From: Pseudomonas sp. GOM6
GTDB lineage: Bacteria; Pseudomonadota; Gammaproteobacteria; Pseudomonadales; Pseudomonadaceae
Length of the DNA stretch: 64,000 nucleotides
NCBI RefSeq assembly: GCF_029537485.1
Contig: NZ_JARPUS010000018.1
Coordinates: forward strand, 1-64,000
Reading direction: 5' to 3'
Both the position numbers and the translations under genes were made by a program. Of the stretch, positions 43,111 through 54,453 are shown in pieces (the stretch's first letter is position 1; each line of letters opens with the position of its first letter). The notes below the pieces were generated by a model. It saw only the letters and a program-made list of their open reading frames with translations. It ran no database searches and was not told the DNA's origin.

Positions 43111-43116
43111 TGTATA
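43111..43116 (-). promoter_or_regulatory. -10 element of the candidate sRNA
   Basis: TATACA on the minus strand lies 7 or so bases upstream of the inferred 5' end. No good -35 exists at the right distance, as is usual for promoters that depend on GacA. Confidence 0.5.
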
Positions 43117-43165
43117 GGTTAGTCCCCGGTCGGAGCATGAGAAATAGCCTCACTCCCCGTGGTTG

Positions 43166-43183
43166 TGTAAGCCTTTCGCTATA
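43166..43183 (-). promoter_or_regulatory. GacA-type upstream activating sequence, half conserved
   Basis: The bases are TGTAAG-N6-GCTATA on the plus strand. One half matches the GacA consensus TGTAAG-N6-CTTACA perfectly and the other half shares three of six bases. The centre is about 70 bp upstream of the inferred sRNA start, the usual distance for rsmX/Y/Z promoters. Confidence 0.5.
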
Positions 43184-43191
43184 GCTGTGAT

Positions 43192-43220
43192 GAAAAACGG
43201 GAGCCAAGCTCCCGTTTTTC
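43192..43220. terminator. Bidirectional terminator after allE
   Basis: A perfect 13-bp stem (43192-43204 with 43208-43220) has A5 at one foot and T5 at the other, with a CAA loop. It lies immediately downstream of the allE stop and separates it from the sRNA promoter region. Confidence 0.92.
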
Positions 43221-43221
43221 A

Positions 43222-44058
43222 TCAGTGCGGCTGGTTCAGCGTCAGGCGCATATGGCGATTAACATCCTTGTACAGCAGATAACGGAAACGCCCCGGACCA
43301 CCGGAGTAGCAGGCCTGAGGACAGAAGGCTCGCAACCACATAAAGTCGCCGGCCTCCACTTCAACCCAGTCCTGGTTCAGGCGATAGACCGCCTTGCCTT
43401 CCAGCACATACAGGCCGTGCTCCATGACGTGTGTTTCGGCGAAGGGAATCACACCGCCCGGCTCGAAATTCACGATATTGACGTGCATGTCGTGGCGCAT
43501 ATCGGCCATGTCGACAAAGCGGGTGGTGCTCCAGCGGCCCTCGGTATCGGGCATTACCAGCGGCTGGATATCCTGCTCGTTGGTGACGAAGGCTTCTGGC
43601 AGCGGCACACCGTCGACGCGCTGGTAGTGCTTGCGGATCCAGTGGAAGCGGGTGTGCTGGCCACTGGTGTTACGCACCTTGTAGTCGGCCCCCGGCGGGA
43701 TGAAGGCATAGCCGCCCGGCTGCATATTGTGCACCTGGCCCTGCAGGGTCAGGGTCAGCCCGCCCTCGACCACGAACAGCACCGCTTCGGCATTGACGTC
43801 CTGCTCGGGCTTGTCGCTGCCACCATTGGGTGCCAGCTCGACGATGTACTGCGAGAACGTCTCGGCAAAACCGGACAGCGGGCGCGCGATGACCCACATG
43901 CGCATGTTGTCCCAGAAGGGCAGGTGGCTGGTGACGATGTCACGCATCACGCCCTTGGGAATCACCGCGTAGGCTTCGGTAAACATGGCACGGTCAGTCA
44001 ACAACTCGGTCTGGGCTGGATGACCACCATGCGGGGCGTAGTAGGAAGTCTTGGACAC
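43222..44058 (-). CDS. allE: (S)-ureidoglycine aminohydrolase
   Basis: AllE (YlbA/UGHY) converts (S)-ureidoglycine to (S)-ureidoglycolate and ammonia in purine (allantoin) degradation. The 278-residue bicupin has an N-terminal cupin (LFVVEGGLTLTL, GGYAFIPPGADY) and a C-terminal metal-binding cupin (ETHVMEHGLYVLEGKAVY). It stands alone here, away from other ureide genes, next to a LysR regulator gene on the same strand. Confidence 0.9.
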   Translation of the reverse strand: MSKTSYYAPHGGHPAQTELLTDRAMFTEAYAVIPKGVMRDIVTSHLPFWDNMRMWVIARPLSGFAETFSQYIVELAPNGGSDKPEQDVNAEAVLFVVEGGLTLTLQGQVHNMQPGGYAFIPPGADYKVRNTSGQHTRFHWIRKHYQRVDGVPLPEAFVTNEQDIQPLVMPDTEGRWSTTRFVDMADMRHDMHVNIVNFEPGGVIPFAETHVMEHGLYVLEGKAVYRLNQDWVEVEAGDFMWLRAFCPQACYSGGPGRFRYLLYKDVNRHMRLTLNQPH

Positions 44059-44248
44059 TGAAGGTCTCCTGTTGAGAATCGGCTCCCCACCAAAAAAATC
44101 GGTAGCTGCGCAGCGGCGCTCTATGACCAGACACTGATCAAGCGCGGGGGCAATTCAAGATATCCAGTCCGTCTATCATCGACAAATTAAATGTAGGTAT
44201 GCGCAGGATTCGATAAACGAATACAAAATCAGAACACCTTGTTGTCGC

Positions 44249-45130
44249 TCAATCACCCTCTTCTTCCAGCAAACGAGAGAGTGACTCCGCCAACGCGACC
44301 ACAATCGGTCCTGCACTTGGACGGTGAATGATCGCCACCTCGAACACATCAACCTCAGGAAGGGCAGACTCCTTGTCCAGCACACGGTGCTCATTGGTCA
44401 CTGCGCGCAGCGGCAGCAAACCGATCCCCATACCGTCAGCCACCGCATCCTGGATGCCACTCAGGCTGGAGCTGGTAAAACTGATACGCCAGCGCCTACC
44501 GATAGACTCCAGCGCCGCAATCATCTCGTCACGATACAGGCCGCGTGGTGGGAATGTGACAATCGGCAGTGGGTCCTGATCGAATACCGGACTGCGCAGG
44601 CTGTCCACCCAGCGAGTCTTCTCCGACCAGCGCGCCACTGCATCACGGCTATTGCGACGCTGCTTCAACAACACCAGATCCAGTTCACCGCGATCATAGC
44701 TGCCAGCCAAATCTCGGCTAAGACCGGCAGTAACCTCCAACTTGATATGGGGATAGCGGCGGTTGAACTCGGCCAGATGACGTGTAGTCCTGCCAGCGGC
44801 AAAATCATCGGGGACGCCAATACGCACGACAACCGAAACACTGGCACCCTCCAGCGCCTCATGCAGTTCATCATTGAGCGCAAGCAATCGCCTGGCATAC
44901 CCCAACACGGTCTCGCCGGAATCAGTCGGTAGCACATCGCGATTGCCCCGCTCCAGCAATCGGTACCCCGCCAACTCTTCCAGCCGGCGGATCTTCTGGC
45001 TCACAGTCGATTGTGTCGAATTCAATCGTAGTGCCGCGGTGGTAAAGCTGCCGCAGTCGGCGACCGTCACTAACGCCCGCAACAAATCCAGCTCGAACAA
45101 GCGGTTATTCGTTCTATCTATACGATCCAT
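44249..45130 (-). CDS. LysR-family transcriptional regulator
   Basis: The 293-residue protein has a LysR helix-turn-helix (LLRALVTVADCGSFTTAALRLNSTQSTVSQKI) and an effector domain. ATG at 45130 is preferred (GGA about 8 bases upstream). An in-frame GTG at 45142 would add four residues. It precedes allE on the same strand with a 190-bp gap, so it may regulate allE. The effector is unknown. Confidence 0.85.
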   Translation of the reverse strand: MDRIDRTNNRLFELDLLRALVTVADCGSFTTAALRLNSTQSTVSQKIRRLEELAGYRLLERGNRDVLPTDSGETVLGYARRLLALNDELHEALEGASVSVVVRIGVPDDFAAGRTTRHLAEFNRRYPHIKLEVTAGLSRDLAGSYDRGELDLVLLKQRRNSRDAVARWSEKTRWVDSLRSPVFDQDPLPIVTFPPRGLYRDEMIAALESIGRRWRISFTSSSLSGIQDAVADGMGIGLLPLRAVTNEHRVLDKESALPEVDVFEVAIIHRPSAGPIVVALAESLSRLLEEEGD

Positions 45131-45230
45131 ACCAGCATCCACTTTTCAAATCCGCATGCACTGGCTTGTAACAGGGCAGGCCCGCCACCAGCAATACACC
45201 CATTTCAATCCAGCAGGGCATTAGCAAAGA

Positions 45231-45266
45231 AAAAGCCCCCGCTGACTTACATCAGCAGGGGCTTTT
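45231..45266. terminator. Terminator between gyrB and the LysR gene
   Basis: A 15-bp stem with one mismatch (45231-45245 with 45252-45266) has A4 at one foot and T4 at the other. On the minus strand it ends the dnaA-dnaN-recF-gyrB transcript. Confidence 0.88.
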
Positions 45267-45315
45267 ATCTACACCATGTGACTGACAGATGGTCTGTCAG
45301 CCATGCAGGTAGGCC

Positions 45316-47735
<2,420 letters not shown>

Positions 47736-47739
<4 letters not shown>

Positions 47740-48836
47740 GGGTTCACTCCCGATGCGGTGATCACTCCATGTTCCACGTGGAACATGGCGACCGGCGTAT
47801 CCGTGCGCCAGCCATCCTTCAAATATTCTTGGTCGACACAGGTGATGAACACCTGACACTGCAAATCGTCCAGCAGCCGGCACAAGGCCTGTCGATGCTG
47901 CTCATCCAGTTCCGACGGTAAGTCGTCCACCAGATAAATACACTGGCCATGTTTGGCCTGGTTCAGTAGATGTCCCTGGGCAATGCGCAAAGCACACACC
48001 ACTAGTTTCTGCTGACCACGTGAGAGAATCTCTGCGGCATTATGCGCACCAAGGCGCAACCGCAAATCGGCTCGCTGCGGCCCTGCCTGGGTATGTCCCA
48101 ACTGCTGATCACGGGTGAGGGTAGAAGCCAGGACTTCGGTCAAGGGTCTATCCTTGTCCCAACCGCGGTAGTAGCTCAGGGTCAGCCCATCCAGTTCCAC
48201 AAGCTCGCGCAAAACCTGCTCGAAAACCGGTTTCAGAGCCTGGATATAAGCTCTTCGATAACTATCTAACTCGTCGCTGGCGAGACACAATTCGCGGTCC
48301 CAAGCCGCCTGCGACGCCGCGTCGAGTGTACCATGCCGCAGCCACGAGTTCCGCTGCCGCAGGGCCTTCTGCAGGCGCTGCCAGGCCGGCAGGAAGCGTT
48401 GTTCCACGTGGAACACTCCCCAGTCGAGAAACTGCCGCCGCACCTTAGGCGCCCCTTCAAGCAGGCGAAAGCTATCCGGATTGATAACCTGCAGTGGAAG
48501 TAACTCTGCCAGTTGGGCAGCACTGCGCGCATTCTGTCCGTCGATACGAATTTGCAGCTCACCTTGACGGTCACGGGAAATCCCCAAACTGTTGGAGATC
48601 CCGTTTTGCTGCTCAATCTGCCCGAAGACCGTGCAAGCAGGCTGCTCATGCTGAATCATCGGTTGCAGCTTGTTGCTACGGAACGAGCGAGCAAGCCCAA
48701 GCAAATGAATGGCTTCGAGCAGGCTGGTTTTTCCGCTGCCGTTGGCGCCGTGAAGGATATTGATGCGAGGAGAAGGAGAGATCGTCACCGGGCGCAAATT
48801 TCGCACCGCGGTGACGGTGACGCGGGAAAGGGACAT
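47736..48836 (-). CDS. recF: Recombination mediator RecF
   Basis: RecF helps load RecA at gapped DNA. The 366-residue SMC-like ATPase has Walker A GANGSGKTS (30-38), the ABC signature LSRGQQK and Walker B LVDDLPSELD. Two ParB-binding (parS) palindromes lie within its reading frame, where they encode FHVEQ and FHVEH. It is coupled to gyrB by overlap and is 7 bases from dnaN. Confidence 0.97.
47770..47785. promoter_or_regulatory. parS site, copy 1 (in the 3' part of recF)
   Basis: TGTTCCACGTGGAACA is a 16-bp perfect palindrome and matches the ParB-binding consensus (TGTTNCACGTGNAACA). It encodes the segment MFHVEHG of RecF. parA and parB are about 11 kb away. Confidence 0.95.
48400..48415. promoter_or_regulatory. 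parS site, copy 2 (in the middle of recF)
   Basis: A second exact copy of TGTTCCACGTGGAACA lies 630 bp from the first. It encodes GVFHVEQ of RecF. Paired origin-proximal parS sites fit chromosome segregation in Pseudomonas. Confidence 0.95.
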
Positions 48837-48843
48837 TCAGTGA

Positions 48844-49947
48844 TTACAGGCGCATCGGCATGACGACATAAGAAGAGTCGTCGTTGTCGGCTTCCTGGAC
48901 CAGAGCACTGCTGTTGGAGTCAGAGAGAATCAAACGAACCTGCTCAGTGGTCATGACACCCAGGACATCCAGCAGATAGCTGACGTTGAAGCCGATTTCC
49001 AGGGAGCCGCCATTGTAGTCAACCACTACTTCCTCTTCGGCCTCTTCCTGTTCCGGGTTGTTAGCCTGAATCTTCAGCAGGCCCGCGGCCAGCTGCAGGC
49101 GAATGCCACGGTATTTTTCATTGGAAAGAATCGCGGTGCGGCTAAAGGCCTCACGCAGGGCCTGGCGATCGCCCACAACCAGCTTGTCGCCACCACGCGG
49201 CAACACACGTTCGTAATCGGGGAACTTGCCATCGACCAGTTTGGAGGTGAAGGTGAACTCACCAGTGGTCGCGCGAATATGGTTCTGCCCAAGAACGATC
49301 GCAACCTCACCATCCTGCTCGGTCAGCAGACGCGCCAGCTCCAGAATGCCTTTACGCGGCACGATAACCTGGTGCTTCTCGTTTTGTTCAATACTGGCCT
49401 GCATAGCACACATGGCCAGGCGGTGACCGTCAGTCGCCACAGCACGCAGGACACCTGTCTGAACTTCCAGCAACATGCCGTTGAGGTAGTAACGCACGTC
49501 TTGCTGTGCCATGGCGAAACTGGTGCGGTCGATCAAGCGGCGCAACTTGCTCTGCACCAGGGTGAAGGTCAGCGACCCCGGACCTTCTTCCACGGTAGGG
49601 AAGTCGTTGGCCGGCAGGGTCGACAGAGTGAAACGACTGCGTCCGGCTTTAACCACCAGCTTCTGCTCATCAAGGCGAATGTCGATCAGCGCATCGCTCG
49701 GCAGGCTTTTGCAGATATCCATCAGCTTGCGTGCAGGAACCGTGATTTCGCCCGGTTCGGCACTGTCTTCCAGCGCCACACGACCAACCAGCTCGACCTC
49801 CAGGTCAGTACCGGTGAGCGAGAGCTGCTGGCCTTCGACCACCAGCAACACATTCGACAAAACCGGCAAGGTCTGACGACGTTCGACGACGCCGGCGACC
49901 AGTTGCAGGGGTTTCAACAGGGCTTCGCGTTGAATAGTGAAATGCAT
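48844..49947 (-). CDS. dnaN: DNA polymerase III beta sliding clamp
   Basis: DnaN is the processivity clamp of the replisome. The 367-residue protein has the three repeated clamp domains, starting MHFTIQREALLKPLQLVAGVVERRQTLPVLSNVLL and ending YVVMPMRL, the usual C-terminus. It lies 29 bases from the dnaA stop and 7 from recF. Confidence 0.98.
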   Translation of the reverse strand: MHFTIQREALLKPLQLVAGVVERRQTLPVLSNVLLVVEGQQLSLTGTDLEVELVGRVALEDSAEPGEITVPARKLMDICKSLPSDALIDIRLDEQKLVVKAGRSRFTLSTLPANDFPTVEEGPGSLTFTLVQSKLRRLIDRTSFAMAQQDVRYYLNGMLLEVQTGVLRAVATDGHRLAMCAMQASIEQNEKHQVIVPRKGILELARLLTEQDGEVAIVLGQNHIRATTGEFTFTSKLVDGKFPDYERVLPRGGDKLVVGDRQALREAFSRTAILSNEKYRGIRLQLAAGLLKIQANNPEQEEAEEEVVVDYNGGSLEIGFNVSYLLDVLGVMTTEQVRLILSDSNSSALVQEADNDDSSYVVMPMRL

Positions 49948-49976
49948 GGTCTCATCCCTTGCCTTGTGGGCTGCGA

Positions 49977-51401
49977 TCAGGTGGTCAGGGTGCGCAGCAG
50001 GTTCTTGTAGTCCTCGCGGATATCCGCGTCGGATTCCCGCAGTTCAGCAATCTTACGACAGGCGTGCAGCACTGTGGTGTGGTCTCTTCCGCCAAATGCA
50101 TCGCCAATTTCCGGCAGGCTATGGTTGGTCAATTCCTTCGATAGCGCCATAGCGACTTGGCGCGGTCTGGCGACAGAGCGAGAACGCCGTTTGGAAAGCA
50201 GGTCGGATATCTTGATCTTGTAGTACTCGGCCACCGTGCGCTGAATATTGTCCACGCTGACCAGCTTGTCCTGCAGTGCCAACAGATCCTTCAGTGACTC
50301 ACGAATCAACTCGATACTGATCGGCTGATTGGTGAAGTGTGAATGAGCAATCACCCTTTTGAGGGCACCTTCCAGTTCGCGCACATTGGAGCGGATACGC
50401 TGGGCGATGAAGAAGGCTGCATCATGTGGAAGGTCCACCTTGGTCTGCTCAGCCTTCTTCATCAGAATTGCGACACGGGTTTCCAGCTCAGGCGGCTCCA
50501 CGGCGACCGTCAGGCCCCAGCCGAAACGTGACTTCAGACGCTCTTCCAGCCCCTCGATCTCTTTTGGGTAGCGATCGCTGGTCAGAATCACCTGCTGACC
50601 ACCTTCGAGCAGAGCATTGAAGGTGTGGAAGAACTCTTCCTGGGAACGTTCCTTCTTGGCGAAGAATTGGATGTCGTCGATCAGCAGCGCATCCACCGAG
50701 CGGTAGAAGCGCTTGAACTCGTTGATGGCATTGAGCTGCAGTGCCTTGACCATATCAGCGACGAATCGCTCGGAGTGCAGGTAAACCACCTTGGCGTTGG
50801 GGTTCTTCTTCAACAGGTGGTTGCCCACCGCATGCATCAGGTGAGTCTTGCCCAGGCCGACACCACCATAAAGGAACAACGGGTTGTAACCGTGCTTGAG
50901 ATTGTCCGCGACCTGCCAGGCTGCAGCCCTGGCCATCTGGTTGGACTTACCCTCGACGAAATTCTCGAAGGTAAAAGTACGGTTCAGGTAACTGGTGTGC
51001 TTGAGCGCTCCCTCCACCTGGACCGTACGCTCAGTCGGACGCGGTGCCGGCGGCGCAGTCACTGGTTCACGGGATGGTGCCTCGGCCACCGCAGGTGTGG
51101 AAGCCGGAACACTATTAATAGAAGGGGCAGGCGCAGCCATGCGCGGTGCCGGGCTACGCTTGCTGCCGATCAGTAACGACAGCGCCGGAGCTAGGCCATT
51201 TGCTCTCTCGGCTAGCAGCTCCAGCAAACGCATCATGTACTTTTCGTTGACCCAGTCGAGCACGAAGCGGTTAGGCGCATAAACGCGCAGCTCGTCGCCG
51301 GAAGATTCCACCTGCAAGGGGCGGATCCAGGTGTTGAATTGTTGCGCAGGCAACTCGTCGCGAAGCAGCTCCACACACTGCTGCCAAAGTTCTACGGACA
51401 C
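49977..51401 (-). CDS. dnaA: Replication initiator DnaA
   Basis: DnaA opens oriC. The 474-residue protein has an N-terminal domain I, a proline-rich linker (about 80-130), an AAA+ domain with Walker A GGVGLGKTH and Walker B LLIDDIQF, and the C-terminal DNA-binding domain with GGRDHTTVLHACRKI. The start is GTG at 51401, as in other Pseudomonas. The oriC region lies directly upstream. Confidence 0.98.
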   Translation of the reverse strand: MSVELWQQCVELLRDELPAQQFNTWIRPLQVESSGDELRVYAPNRFVLDWVNEKYMMRLLELLAERANGLAPALSLLIGSKRSPAPRMAAPAPSINSVPASTPAVAEAPSREPVTAPPAPRPTERTVQVEGALKHTSYLNRTFTFENFVEGKSNQMARAAAWQVADNLKHGYNPLFLYGGVGLGKTHLMHAVGNHLLKKNPNAKVVYLHSERFVADMVKALQLNAINEFKRFYRSVDALLIDDIQFFAKKERSQEEFFHTFNALLEGGQQVILTSDRYPKEIEGLEERLKSRFGWGLTVAVEPPELETRVAILMKKAEQTKVDLPHDAAFFIAQRIRSNVRELEGALKRVIAHSHFTNQPISIELIRESLKDLLALQDKLVSVDNIQRTVAEYYKIKISDLLSKRRSRSVARPRQVAMALSKELTNHSLPEIGDAFGGRDHTTVLHACRKIAELRESDADIREDYKNLLRTLTT

Positions 51402-51924
51402 GTATATCCCCTGAAATCGCTACGGTGGCGATGCAAAAAACAGCCTGCATTGTAGCCATGCCAGCACGAGTTATCCACACGAATAGGGAATTTCAGCCAA
51501 GCAAAATCAATGATTTATTTCTGTTTTCGCGGCGGGATCAGTTAATGCAAAAGTCTGTGGATAAAGGTAACGCAGCCCACTGCACAACCCCTAGGAGAAG
51601 CTGTCTAAAAGAAGGTGCTGTGGGTAAAGACTCAATCCTCCCACAGGAAAAGCACCAGAGCCGCACAAGAGCCTAACGCCTTACCGACATACTTATACCG
51701 TGCTAAAGACGAGCAATCACGAGGCGTAGAGGGCCTTGTCCACAGGCAACTGCTCCCCTAAGAGCAGTTATCACTTCAAGCTCTTAAAGAATTTCTTTCC
51801 ATTTATCTTCTTTCTCAATCCAATGCTGGTTGGAAATTGACCTTGGGGCTCGGTTTCACTAGAATCGCCGGTCTCTTTAAACGGGGGCCATTCCGGCCCG
51901 TATGGACCACCCAGGTAAATCACC
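51402..51924. other. oriC region between dnaA and rpmH
   Basis: This 523-base gap carries two perfect DnaA boxes, TTATCCACA (51471-51479) and TGTGGATAA (51556-51564). Two near-boxes are TGTGGGTAA (51619-51627) and TTGTCCACA (51736-51744). AT-rich runs lie at about 51500-51530 and 51781-51822, one of which could be the unwinding element. Position between dnaA and rpmH is the known Pseudomonas oriC site. One GATC is seen, near 51537. Confidence 0.85.
51837..51865 (+). promoter_or_regulatory. rpmH-rnpA promoter
   Basis: TTGACC (51837-51842) and TAGAAT (51860-51865) are 17 bp apart, a good sigma-70 promoter, about 60 bp upstream of the rpmH ATG. Confidence 0.8.
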
Positions 51925-52059
51925 ATGAAACGCACTTTCCAACCCAGCACCCTCAAGCGCGCTCGCACCCATGGTTTCCGCGCTCGCATGGCTACCAAGA
52001 ACGGCCGCGCCGTCCTGTCGCGTCGTCGCGCCAAGGGCCGCAAGCGTCTGACCGTCTAA
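51925..52059 (+). CDS. rpmH: 50S ribosomal protein L34
   Basis: The 44-residue, highly basic protein begins MKRTFQPSTLKRARTHGF and ends in KGRKRLTV, the standard L34 sequence. It is the first gene of rpmH-rnpA-yidD-yidC and lies 12 bases before rnpA. Confidence 0.97.
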   Translation: MKRTFQPSTLKRARTHGFRARMATKNGRAVLSRRRAKGRKRLTV

Positions 52060-52071
52060 TAGCCGGAACGG

Positions 52072-52467
52072 GTGGTGAGTCAAGGCTTCGGCCGGGACAA
52101 GCGTCTGCTGACTCCCCGGCAATTCAAATCCGTCTTCGACTCACCTAGCGGCAAGGCCCCTGGCAAGAACGTCCTGCTTCTTGCACGCGCCAACGAACTG
52201 GATCACCCCCGCCTCGGGCTGGTGATCGGCAAGAAAAGCGTCAAGCTCTCCGTCGAACGCAATCGTCTGAAACGTCTGATCCGGGACTCATTCCGGCTCA
52301 ATCAGACCTTGCTCGGTGGACTGGACATTGTCGTGGTAGCCCGCAAGGGGCTTGGCGATCTGGAAAACGCTGAACTGCATCAGCAGTTTGGCAAGCTCTG
52401 GAAACGCTTGGCTAGGCAGCGGGCTGAAGCCTCTCCTCCCGGGGTAAGCGAAAGCCCTCATGCGTAA
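52072..52467 (+). CDS. rnpA: RNase P protein component
   Basis: RnpA assists the RNase P RNA in maturing tRNA 5' ends. The 131-residue basic protein has the family region LGLVIGKKSVKLSVERNRLKRLIRDSFR. Two consecutive GTG codons could start it (52072 or 52075). The first gives MVS, as in P. aeruginosa. It overlaps yidD by 8 bases. Confidence 0.95.
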   Translation: MVSQGFGRDKRLLTPRQFKSVFDSPSGKAPGKNVLLLARANELDHPRLGLVIGKKSVKLSVERNRLKRLIRDSFRLNQTLLGGLDIVVVARKGLGDLENAELHQQFGKLWKRLARQRAEASPPGVSESPHA

Positions 52468-52699
52468 ACTGGCCATCCTTCCGATCCAGTTCTACCGCTA
52501 TGCCATCAGCCCCTTGATGGCCAGTCACTGCCGTTTCTACCCCAGCTGTTCCTGCTACACCCAGCAAGCCATCGAAACGCATGGTGTGCTGCGTGGTGGC
52601 TGGCTCGGCATTCGCCGCCTGAGCCGCTGCCATCCCTGGAATCCCGGTGGTTACGACCCGGTTCCACCGCTTTCTTCCTCCCCTTCGCTGACCGAGTAA
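52460..52699 (+). CDS. yidD: Membrane protein insertion efficiency factor YidD
   Basis: The 79-residue protein has the cysteine-containing YidD core (SHCRFYPSCSCYTQQAIETHG, RLSRCHPWNPGGYDPVP). YidD helps YidC-dependent membrane insertion. It sits between rnpA and yidC as usual. Confidence 0.94.
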   Translation: MRKLAILPIQFYRYAISPLMASHCRFYPSCSCYTQQAIETHGVLRGGWLGIRRLSRCHPWNPGGYDPVPPLSSSPSLTE

Positions 52700-52702
52700 T
52701 CC

Positions 52703-54376
52703 ATGGATATCCAACGCTCGATCCTGCTCGTCGCTCTGGCCATCGTGTCCTACCTGATGGTTCTGCAGTGGAACGAGGACTACGGCCAGGCCGCGTTGCC
52801 GGCCAACGCCACAGCCACCGTTGGCGGCCAACAGACCGCAAACCTGCCGGACACGCCGAGCAGCAGCACTAGCGCGAGTGACGTGCCGACCGCTAGCGGC
52901 GAAGCCACTCCGCAGCTGGCCGCCTCTGCTGCAGTCAGCGATGAGCTGATCCGTGTGAAGACCGATGTCCTCAAACTGGCCATTGATCCCAAGGGCGGCG
53001 ACATCGTCCAACTGACCCTGCCGCAGTATCCGCGTCGCCAGGATCGCCCGGACGTGTCGTTCCAGCTGTTCGACAACGGTGGCGAACGCACCTACTTGGC
53101 GCAGAGCGGCCTGATCGGCAGCAACGCGCCCGACAAGTCCAGCGGTCGTGCGCTGTGGAACAGCGACAAGCGCAGCTACGAAATGGCCGACGGCCAGGAT
53201 CAGCTGGTGGTCGAGCTGACCTACAGCGAGGGTGGCGTCAACTACGTCAAGCGCTTCAGCTTGGAACGCGGCCAGTACGACCTGAAGGTCGACTACCAGA
53301 TCGACAACCAGAGCGGTCAGGTGTGGAACGGCAACTTCTACGCCCAGCTCAAGCGTGACGCCAGCGGCGATCCCTCTTCTACCACCGCCACCGGCACCGC
53401 CACCTACCTGGGCGCCGCCATGTGGACCGCCGAAGAGCCTTACAAAAAGGTCAGCATGGGCGACATGGACGAGAAGAGCCTGCGCGAAACCGTGCAGGGC
53501 GGCTGGGTAGCCTGGCTGCAACATTACTTCGTCACCGCCTGGGTGCCGTCCAAGGACAGCAACAACACCGTGCAGACCCGCAAGGACGGCCAGGGCAACT
53601 ACATCATCGGTTTCACCGGCCCTCAGCTGAGCGTAGCCAACGGCGCCAGCCTGGAAACCGGTGCCACCCTGTACGCCGGTCCGAAGATCCAGAACCATCT
53701 CAAGGAGCTGTCTCCTGGCCTGGAGTTGACCGTCGACTACGGTGTGCTGTGGTTCATCGCCCAGCCAATCTTCTGGCTGCTGGAACATATCCACAGCCTG
53801 CTCGGCAACTGGGGCTGGTCGATCATCGTCCTGACCATCATCATCAAACTGGCCTTCTTCCCGCTATCGGCCGCCAGCTACAAGTCGATGGCGCGCATGC
53901 GTGCCGTATCGCCCAAGCTGCAGGCGCTGAAAGAACAGTACGGCGATGATCGCCAGAAGATGTCCCAGGCGATGATGGAGCTGTACAAGAAGGAGAAGAT
54001 CAATCCGCTGGGTGGCTGCCTGCCGATTCTGGTCCAGATGCCGGTATTCCTGGCGCTCTACTGGGTGCTGCTGGAAAGTGTCGAGATGCGCCAAGCACCT
54101 TGGCTGGGCTGGATCACCGACCTGTCGATCAAGGATCCGTTCTTCCTACTGCCGATCATCATGGGCGCCACCATGTTCATCCAGCAGCAGCTCAATCCGA
54201 CCCCGCCGGACCCCATGCAGGCCAAGGTGATGAAGCTGATGCCCATCATCTTCACCTTCTTCTTCCTCTGGTTCCCCGCGGGCCTGGTGCTGTACTGGGT
54301 GGTCAACAACGTCCTGTCCATCGCCCAGCAGTGGTACATTACCCGCAAGATCGAGGCGGCCACGGCGAAAGCCTGA
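52703..54376 (+). CDS. yidC: Membrane protein insertase YidC
   Basis: YidC inserts proteins into the inner membrane, alone or with Sec. The 557-residue protein has an N-terminal TM helix (about 5-22), a large periplasmic domain (about 50-350) and the conserved five-helix C-terminal core (IKLAFFPLSAASYKSMARMRA; GCLPILVQMPVFLALYWVL). It starts three bases after the yidD stop. Confidence 0.97.
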   Translation: MDIQRSILLVALAIVSYLMVLQWNEDYGQAALPANATATVGGQQTANLPDTPSSSTSASDVPTASGEATPQLAASAAVSDELIRVKTDVLKLAIDPKGGDIVQLTLPQYPRRQDRPDVSFQLFDNGGERTYLAQSGLIGSNAPDKSSGRALWNSDKRSYEMADGQDQLVVELTYSEGGVNYVKRFSLERGQYDLKVDYQIDNQSGQVWNGNFYAQLKRDASGDPSSTTATGTATYLGAAMWTAEEPYKKVSMGDMDEKSLRETVQGGWVAWLQHYFVTAWVPSKDSNNTVQTRKDGQGNYIIGFTGPQLSVANGASLETGATLYAGPKIQNHLKELSPGLELTVDYGVLWFIAQPIFWLLEHIHSLLGNWGWSIIVLTIIIKLAFFPLSAASYKSMARMRAVSPKLQALKEQYGDDRQKMSQAMMELYKKEKINPLGGCLPILVQMPVFLALYWVLLESVEMRQAPWLGWITDLSIKDPFFLLPIIMGATMFIQQQLNPTPPDPMQAKVMKLMPIIFTFFFLWFPAGLVLYWVVNNVLSIAQQWYITRKIEAATAKA

Positions 54377-54395
54377 ACCCGCTAAGCTAAACAAG

Positions 54396-54418
54396 ACGCC
54401 CCCTCGTGGGGCGTTTTG
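54396..54418 (+). terminator. Terminator after yidC
   Basis: ACGCCCC (54396-54402) pairs with GGGGCGT (54408-54414), followed by TTTT. It ends the rpmH-yidC transcript ahead of mnmE. Confidence 0.88.
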
Positions 54419-54453
54419 CTATCCGCAAGATATCCACAGCCGAGAGCCCGACC

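Noticed and set aside
43082..43118. Plus-strand TTGACT and TATAGG as a promoter
   Set aside because: The spacing is 25 bp, too long. The same region makes better sense as the minus-strand sRNA.
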